A stretch of DNA of 64,000 bases from Carex sylvatica (taxonomy: Eukaryota; Streptophyta; Magnoliopsida; Poales; Cyperaceae): the NCBI GenBank assembly GCA_964058845.1, contig CAXKVR010000109.1, forward strand, positions 186,001-250,000. The letters are read 5' to 3'. Made by a program: the position numbers and the translations under genes. The notes under the pieces were generated by a model that did no database searches, was not told where the DNA came from, and worked only from the letters and a program-made list of their open reading frames with translations. This document shows positions 57,195-64,000 of this stretch, one piece after another. How positions within the stretch are numbered: the stretch's first letter is position 1; every line of letters starts with the position of its first letter.

Positions 57195-58300
57195 GTTTTC
57201 AAAGTTTTTCAACCTTGGCATGCCAGAATCACGAATTTCATTGTTACATTTAGCACTTTTAAAAGTTAGTGTCATTTTAGATTTTGAATTTTGAATTTAG
57301 AAGTTATTATTGCGAAATCCTGAATTTTTGGGCATAAATATGACACAAATGACATGTCTGTTTTTTTTAAGGAACAAACAATTTGCAGTGAGAGTTATCT
57401 GAGAATTCTTAATATGAAAAATATTTTTATCAGTTTCATTCTGTATAGATTTCTATTTTTTCCAAAGTTTTTTGATCTTGGCATAACAGAATCACAAATT
57501 CAATTGTTACGCTTAGCACCTTTAAAAGTTGGCGTCACTTTAGATTTTGAAATTTGAATTTAGAAGTTATTATTGCTAAATCCTGAAATTTTTTGGCATA
57601 AATATGAGGAGGGATCAAGTTACAACAATTTTTGAGTTACAACAAGTTACCACAACCATTTTCTACATTTTTGAAGTCCAAATCGTCGATCCAAACCGTT
57701 AGATTATGATCTCTACAATAAAATGAGCTTGGAGACCAAATTTTACATTTTTTGGAATTTTTTTAGTATTTATTAAGATGGGTACAAAATTCAATGGTCT
57801 GAATTTGACTATTTTTTGTACCCATCTTAATAAATAGTAAACAAATTCCAAAAAATGTAAAATTTGGTCTCCAAGCACATTTTATTGTAGAGATCACATC
57901 TAACGGTTTGGATCGACGATTTGGACTTTGAAAATGTAAAAACTGATTGTGGTAACTTGTTGTAACTCAAAAATTGTTGTAACTTGATCCCTCCTCAAAT
58001 ATGAGATAAGTGACATGACTGTTTTCTTTTAAGGAACAAACAATTCGCAATGAGAGTTTCCTCAAGAACTCTTAATATGAAGAATACTTCTTATCAGTTT
58101 CATTCTGTATAGATTTTTATTGTTCCCAAAACATTTCGATCCTGGTCTACTAGAATCACGAATTTAATTGTTACATTTAGCACCTTTAAAAGTTGGTGTT
58201 ATTTTAGATTTTGAAATTTGAATTTAGAAGTAATTATTGTTAAATACTGAAATTTTGGGCATAAATATGAGACAAGTGAATGTCTTTTTTTAAGAAACAA
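57195..58300 (+). repeat. Tandem repeat of ~260-bp units, one split by a MITE
   Basis: Landmarks TTTTAGATTTTGAA.TTTGAATTTAGAAG, then GGCATAAATATGA, then AAGGAACAAACAATT(T/C)GCA(A/G)TGAGAGTT, then TCAGTTTCATTCTGTATAGAT occur three times in order (about 57280, 57535 and 58200). The second interval is lengthened by the MITE at 57606. Confidence 0.85.
57606..57996. mobile_element. Near-perfect foldback MITE, ~391 bp
   Basis: Arms of over 150 bp: GAGGAGGGATCAAGTTACAA at the left is matched by TTGTAACTTGATCCCTCCTC at the right, with pairing almost to the centre. Neighbouring tandem units show the empty site GGCATAAATATGAGACAAG. The direct repeat is AAATAT (6 bp), or AAATATGAG (9 bp, Mutator-like) if GAG is counted as target. 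Confidence 0.92.
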
Positions 58301-60022
58301 ACAATTCACAATGAGTGAATATTTTTTACCAGTTTTCATTCTGTGCAAAACAGGAGAGAGATCTAACATGCAAGTTTCTTTGTGGCATGTCAAGTTAAGT
58401 TTAGGCCACAGCAGATCAAGCATGCAGGTCTCTATTTGGCCGTGGACCCAGGTATGTAATTCGCCTATCTAATAATAGTTGAACAAATATATGTACGTGT
58501 ATTATTGTATTACTGTACCAGACCTACCGGACCAAGCCTATACTGGTACAGACTCACCATATAAATTTTCTATATGAAGAGATGTATGTTTAACGAGTCA
58601 AAATGGAAAATAAATACGATAATGGTTGATATGCTCGATAGTTAAAATAATTTATTGTCTGAAAAAAAGGATATCCCTAATTTCATGAATCTTCACATCA
58701 ATGTGCTTGAAATGATTATCATGTGGGTTTGTGTTATAATAATCTGAGTACTATCATGTTTTGAACAGTAAATGTGCACTGAATTTAAAGCAAAATTTTC
58801 TGGTAATCGGAAGTAAAGTCAGGAAATTATTACAATCTAGGTTTGAATGAGTTGATATTTATTAATATTTCAGAACTGATGCCTTTGACAAACAGTAAAG
58901 TCAAGAGATTTAGAATCGAGTTAAGAATTCATTGTCGCTTAGTTTTAATACATTGAAAACCATTGATGAACAACAGACCATTTTAGTGTGAAGCCAAAAT
59001 GTACCTTGATTTAAATTTGAAAATAGTTCATAAATGCATGAGGGATGAGAAAGCATGAATGCATGCATTTAAATATACTTGATAGTATTGTCAACATTTG
59101 AAAATGGGATATTGTGGTTATTCTTTTAAGAAACCGACACAGAAAAAGACATTCTTATTTTCGGTGCACAGTATCTAAATCATAAATTTAGATTATCATC
59201 TTACCAAATTTGTAATAATTTCACTCAAACCTATAATGGAGATTAAAATTAAATAAGTTAGTAAGGACCTTTTTTTTGCTCAAGTATTATTGAACTAGCA
59301 ATACAAATAATTTTCTGCGAATTATCTAGGTATTCACTGTTCCTATCAAGGATACGCTAATTTATTGAGAAATTGTGCAAATCAAGCTGCTGGCGCTAAA
59401 ACATTTATGGTCAGTTTAAGTGGTTTCAAAATTAAATCTTGCTAAACATAATTAAGAAATACTAGATATTATAATTTGAATTTCAATTGATTTTTCATTA
59501 GATGATGATGTTAATTGCAAAACGATAATATTGACAAACAATTATAACCGTCAATGATGAAGTGAATCCAAAGACGATACAGCCGATGCACATAGCATTA
59601 ATTAAGAATTTATTATCTATAATTTGGCAATAGTAATAATATTGTTGATGAAAACAAAATGTAAATGTGAAGCCAACTTGAATTTGCACCGATGCAGATG
59701 GTGGAATTAAATTAAGAATTTACAATTGGAATAAAAAAAATAAATTGATTTTTTTTTCTGCTTTGCGTACCAATATCTAAAAGTGATTATACGAACCTTA
59801 TCAAAAAGAGAAAATATGATTAAATCTGGCCAATTTCAATAAAATAATTTTTGTTTAATAAGGAACCCTATTGGTTGCCAGAATAAATTAACAAGCTTGC
59901 TATTACCTATTTAGCCGAATCCACTTCCCTTGGCACGAATTACTGTGTGCATCTTAAAAGCCTTTTTCCATAAAGAAAAAGGCGAACTGTAACTGAAGGC
60001 GAACCTTAAATCTCTCTCCACA
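58301..60022. other. Intergenic DNA upstream of the ABI3-type gene
   Basis: AT-rich with no gene; the promoter and 5' UTR of the next gene should lie at its right end. TTTTTCCATAAAGAAAAAGG at 59964-59983 is a short inverted repeat just upstream. No certain TATA box. Confidence 0.4.
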
Positions 60023-62686
60023 ATGGATGTTGGAGAGAAACAAAAACTCAGAAACTATCAAACCTCTCCTGATAAAGAAGAAAACCAAAATCAAAGCCAT
60101 ATTTCGAAAGAAAACATTCTAAATCAATACCAATTCGGGGATCAAGCTCAAAATTTAACGGTGATCCAAGATTTGATGGCTGGATTTGATGCCATATCTT
60201 CTTTGGATGGTGAGGATTTCATCACCTCTGATGAGGCATTTGCATCTCCACCTTACTTCAACTCCCTCTCTAATCCTTCCTATTTGCTTCCGGAAAACTT
60301 TATAAACAACCCTGCCAACTCCTATGCCTCTTTTGCTTTCTCTTCGTCTTTTCTTCGAGTTCCCAATTGTGTCCCAATATCTCTTCCCCGATTCTCCTCA
60401 GAGATAACCATGCAATCCCCAGTATCTTTTCCTAATCCTGTAGCCGAGATGCAACTTGGCGTGAACTCCTATGACGAGTTCCAGTTCCCAGTTGATGTTC
60501 TTATGTTAGATGAACCGGGTGTATGCAACATCCAACCTTCCAATTTTGACCCGTCGAATAACAGCAGCAGAATAATAGAAGGGGAAGAGAAGGAAAGTGA
60601 TGATGATGTGTCAAAGTTTATTCTTGAGTGGTTAAAGAGAAACGATGATGCTATTTCTCTTGAAGACCTTCGCTCGATACGCCTAAAGAAATCTACCATA
60701 GAGTGCGCGGTGCGCCGCCTTGGGCCGGGCCCACATGGCCGCATGCAATTGGTGCAAGTTATTCTTGCGTGGGTGCAAAACCACCATCTCAAAAAGAAAA
60801 AACAGAGGTTGCTGGAACCTTACCAATCAGATGTAATTGCATGGGGGAATTCTTTGCCTCTCTCTAATCAGGTCTCCTTCCTTTGTACAATTAAATACAG
60901 ATTAAGAAATCTCAAGGTTCGATCTTGAAGGTGTCAGTCAAAAACAAAATTCAAATCTGCTTTTTATTCTTGTATAAAATACGCCATGAAATTAGTTTTA
61001 AGTTATTTACACTTGTTTGTTTGTATATTCTGGGGCGAATCTTAATGCAACCCAAAAGATGCTTCACTATATGTATTGAACTTTAATTAAATATATATTT
61101 TTTTTCTAAATTTTTATATAGTTCAGCCCCCCTCATGAAATATCAAATGTGTCCTTGTAGCCTAGTGATTACAATCTCACATTGTGATTGTATAGACTTA
61201 AGGTTCAAATCCCACCTACCACATATTAAACATTTTTGTATTTTACGTTTCAGCCCCCCAATCTAAATTATTGAAACTAATTTAATTCATGGTAACAACA
61301 ACTGATCCACATTGATTTTTACGCAGGGTTGCAGCACTAATAGTGGAGTTGTTAACAGCGACCCGTTTCACACCGGGTTACAACCGATTCAATATTGCTC
61401 AGCCCCAATCAATCCCTTGTATCACCAAGAGGAGAACATGGCAAGCGTGTCATCGGCCAAAAGAGAAGCTCAAGAAAAGCGAATGGCACGAAAAAGGAGG
61501 ATGGCATCACTCAGACAAGGCCGTGCACTGGCACAGAGTAGCCCCACAGTGCAGTGTGTACCAGTTGAACAAGGAAAAATTGATTCTGGGAATTGGGCGT
61601 TTTGGTCTACTGAGGCTGTGAATTCTCACAAAGGGATGGAATTAACGGATCCAGGTCTGCTGTCAGGTGGGTCCAGTTCTAATTCACAGACAAGGCAAAC
61701 CATGCATGCAGCGAGTGGAGATTCTGGCACAGTGAGGCAACAGGTGCATGCGTGTTCTTTTACTCTACTCTGGTTTAGTTGATTTACATATATAGGGTTC
61801 TAATTATTTTTATAGAACATCCTCTTTAATTGGTTTTCTTCTTGTTCAATGCTAAATTGCAAAGGCTAGTGAGTGAGGCTGTGGTACTATGCATAGTGCG
61901 GATTGGTCCGTACTATGGATTAATATTTCCTCTTTTAAAGTCTAAACAATTGAGATCAAATTGTTTAGATCAATTGCTAGAATTTAATGTACATTTAGAT
62001 CAAATTTTATATTTTTTAGAATTTTTTTATTTTTTTTAGATAGGTATAAAATCACTACATTCAAAAGTAGTGATTTTCTACCTATCTAAAAAAATAGTAA
62101 AAAAATTCTAAAAAATGTAAAATTTAGTCTGCAAGTGTATTTTTATATGAAAGTCATGTTGAATGGTTCAGATGGACTATTTGGACTTTGAAAATAGAAA
62201 TTTTTATCCATAGTACGGACCAATCTGCGCTATCCATTGCACTATAGACTCACTCAATTCTTCTTTGTTATTAGTTTTTCTTTTCGAGATGCAAAGGTGC
62301 AATTTGTTCCTCATTTCCTTTCTATTTCTCAATTATACGCAAGTTGAATTCTGCCCCCTTGTCTTTTGTGCATGCACAGGATCTAAAGTTTCACGACATG
62401 AACTTGAAGTTTCTTCTCCAGAAGGTGTTGAAGCGAAGTGATGTTGGAAGCATTGGACGAATTGTGATACCCAAAGTGAGTATTAATTTAATTAGTTAAA
62501 CATTCTGACGTACCTTTGCATCACTTCAAGTTCTAAGAAATAATCTGGGTTTTTGTATATTTTGTTTACTTGAATTGCAAAACAGAAGGAAGCAGAAATT
62601 CATTTGCCAGTGTTGGAATCAAAAGATGGCATGACCATTCCAATGGAGGATATCAGGACATCACAAGTCTGGGAAATACGTTACAG
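60023..62686 (+). CDS. ABI3: ABI3/VP1-type B3 transcription factor (5' part, leaves window)
   Basis: Four coding exons are readable. Exon 1 (60023-60916) has an acidic/Ser-rich N-terminus ([18 protein letters not shown]) and a B1 domain, about residues 195-256 ([51 protein letters not shown]). Exon 2 (61327-61743) carries the basic B2 motif [15 protein letters not shown] (about 340-356). Exon 3 (62380-62475) and exon 4 (62586-62686) start the B3 DNA-binding domain ([46 protein letters not shown]). Introns are GT-AG and phases match. The rest of B3 (FWPNN... in relatives) is not found before 64000. B1+B2+B3 is diagnostic of ABI3/VP1, seed-maturation and abscisic-acid regulators that bind RY elements. 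A possible alternative donor for exon 1 is AATCAG|GTCTCC (60871). The product is diverged and may be a paralogue. Confidence 0.88.
61150..61250 (+). mobile_element. tRNA-derived SINE-like insertion in ABI3 intron 1
   Basis: Contains a box A-like TAGCCTAGTGATTA (61158-61171) and a box B GGTTCAAATCC (61202-61212) at tRNA-like spacing, followed by a T-rich tail. TTCAGCCCCCC flanks the region on both sides (about 61115 and 61251). It cannot fold as an intact tRNA, so a SINE is more likely than a tRNA gene. Confidence 0.6.
61871..62255. mobile_element. Foldback MITE in ABI3 intron 2
   Basis: GAGTGAGGCTGTGGTACTAT and ATTGGTCCGTACTATGGAT at the left pair with ATCCATAGTACGGACCAAT and GCACTATAGACTCACTC at the right. 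The centre also folds (AAAATCACTACATTC...GTAGTGATTTT). A partial relative lies at 55494-55795. Confidence 0.88.
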
Positions 62687-64000
62687 GTGAATAATAAATA
62701 TATATATTTTTTTTAATTCAATTCTTGTTGTACTTTTTTTTTTTTAAGGTTAACGGTTGAAATGCTGATGAAATAATAAAATACACTTGTAAGGGTTGAG
62801 GGTTTAGAACATCACATAGTAACAAGTGAGATATTTTTCTTCATGTACCTTAGACAGCATAAATGTTCTTCTGGCAAATCTAGACCATGCACTTTTGAAA
62901 CATATATTAGTGGGTCAGTGCCTCAGTTTTTGGGGGTTCAACCTCCCAAGTTGAATGGGTTTATCTACGGATACAGAAATATATATATCTTTATTTAGAA
63001 ATTATTTTTCAGATCAACAAAGAATACATACTACACAAGCTCCAAAAAATGTCTTCTTTCTTGGATAAACCCAATGGACACTGTAATTATCTAACAAATC
63101 TTTAGATATTTTTATCAGTATTTATTTTGACTGGTGCAGTTTGTTGCCTCAGTTTGGCTAATTACATATGAGATGGACTGGTGCTATTGGAACTGAAGTC
63201 CCTGTTTATTACTTCCCGCACATATTTTGCAATTGCAAGGTCGAAACAGTTGATCCGAACTGTTCAACATGATCTCCATGTTAAAATGTGCTTGGAGATC
63301 ATATTTTTTATTTTTTGAAAAAAATTCACTATTTTTTTAAAATTTTCAAAAATCAGTCATTATGGTCCAAAATTTTCTGATAACAGTGACGTTAAAAAAT
63401 TCTAAAAAAAATAGTAAACAATTTCCAAAAAAATGTAAAATTTGGTCTCCAAGTGCATTGTAATATGGAAATCATGTTCAATGGTTCGGATCGACTGTTT
63501 AAACTCTGAAAACGAATATATGGGCGAAAAGTAAATCATGGACTTTACTTCCCAAAGCACAAATTTGGGTACACCTCGTTAGATACACCTCTATATGAAT
63601 TTACTAATCTCTTCTGTGATTTGTTGATTAAGAAGGGAAAATAAAAGATTCAGAACTGCACTCATAAGCATCAGAGACTGAATTTGCACTCATTTGTGTG
63701 AAATATCTGACTCTTGAACAAATTTGGGTACTGATGGCCTGGATATAAATTTATATATACTTTTTAGAATAAAGAAAGGATATTTTCTGTTATTTTTTCT
63801 ATGATCCTTTTTATTGATTGAAGCTTGTATAGTTTTGCAGTTGTTATCAAACTTATCGTTCTGTCCCAAAATTAAAACGGTTTTAAGTAGGAACAATTAG
63901 AATAGAACAAATTTGTACCGACATTCCTTGTGAGTCCTCCGAACTCATCGCTACTTTTTAAATATTCAATTTTTATTGTAAGCTATGTTTTAAAAAATGA
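62687..64000 (+). other. ABI3 intron 4, running out of the window
   Basis: Starts GTGAATAAT after exon 4. No continuation of the B3 domain is found, so the intron is at least 1.3 kb. A degenerate foldback MITE of the TTTGGTCTCCAAG family lies at about 63205-63530. The minus-strand frame at 63690 is not supported. Confidence 0.6.
63205..63530. mobile_element. Degenerate foldback MITE in ABI3 intron 4
   Basis: AACATGATCTCCATGTTAAAATG with CTTGGAGATCATATTTTT on the left pairs imperfectly with AAAATTTGGTCTCCAAGTGC and TGGAAATCATGTTCAATGG on the right. The core is shared with 52553-53018 and 57606-57996. Confidence 0.7.

Noticed and set aside
60469..60792. 107-residue minus-strand frame
   Set aside because: Antisense shadow of the B1-coding exon of the ABI3-type gene.
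61158..61222. tRNA gene
   Set aside because: Box A and box B are present, but no acceptor stem or anticodon arm folds; a tRNA-derived SINE is a better explanation.

Overview
The window looks like AT-rich, repeat-dense nuclear DNA of a flowering plant. The evidence is GT-AG introns, plant-only protein families (DUF247/UPF0481, an ABI3/VP1-type B3 transcription factor, Myb/SANT-like DNA-binding domains of the L10-interacting-MYB class), Copia and Gypsy-type LTR retrotransposons with plant-type primer-binding sites, and many foldback MITEs. I cannot name the species. Exon models are read by eye from splice signals and frame; identities rest on recognised motifs, not on a database search.

Layout. 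1-1920: edge palindrome, TTA microsatellite and a truncated Copia element (LTR, PBS, broken gag, start of protease). 2.5-18.2 kb: a minus-strand tandem array of five related units. The complete plan is exon 1 = ubiquitin-like (UBL) domain, exon 2 = Myb/SANT-like DNA-binding domain, exon 3 = short conserved tail. Unit 4 (15256-16603) is the only one intact throughout. Units 1 and 2 have broken tails, unit 3 is a deletion relic and unit 5 is a UBL exon alone. The array is split at 7-13 kb by AT-rich repeats and MITEs.

18.7-35.7 kb: a direct segmental duplication of about 8 kb (A 18709-26069, B 27259-35655) made of nested retroelements. Comparing A and B gives clean empty sites that date several insertions: a 1.2-kb hAT-like element only in A, a 1.86-kb TG..CA element only in B, and a Gypsy-type LTR shared by both that still has its tRNA-Asp-type PBS in A but is a solo LTR in B. 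35.7-40 kb: more LTR debris, a decayed Copia reverse transcriptase (minus strand) and a third partial copy of the duplicated segment.

40.97-42.51 kb: an intact single-exon DUF247 gene with an in-frame 33-bp minisatellite. 43-60 kb: gene-poor DNA with CACTA, foldback and hAT-type MITEs, a rearranged and partly inverted paralogue of the 7-12.6 kb region, three further blocks of that family at 50.5-54.2 kb, and a short tandem array carrying a foldback MITE. 60.02 kb to the right edge: the first four coding exons of an ABI3/VP1-type gene (B1, B2 and the start of B3), with a SINE-like insertion and two MITEs in its introns; the gene runs out of the window.

The genes do not form a pathway. The most unusual feature is the UBL-Myb/SANT array, a domain pairing I do not know as a described family.
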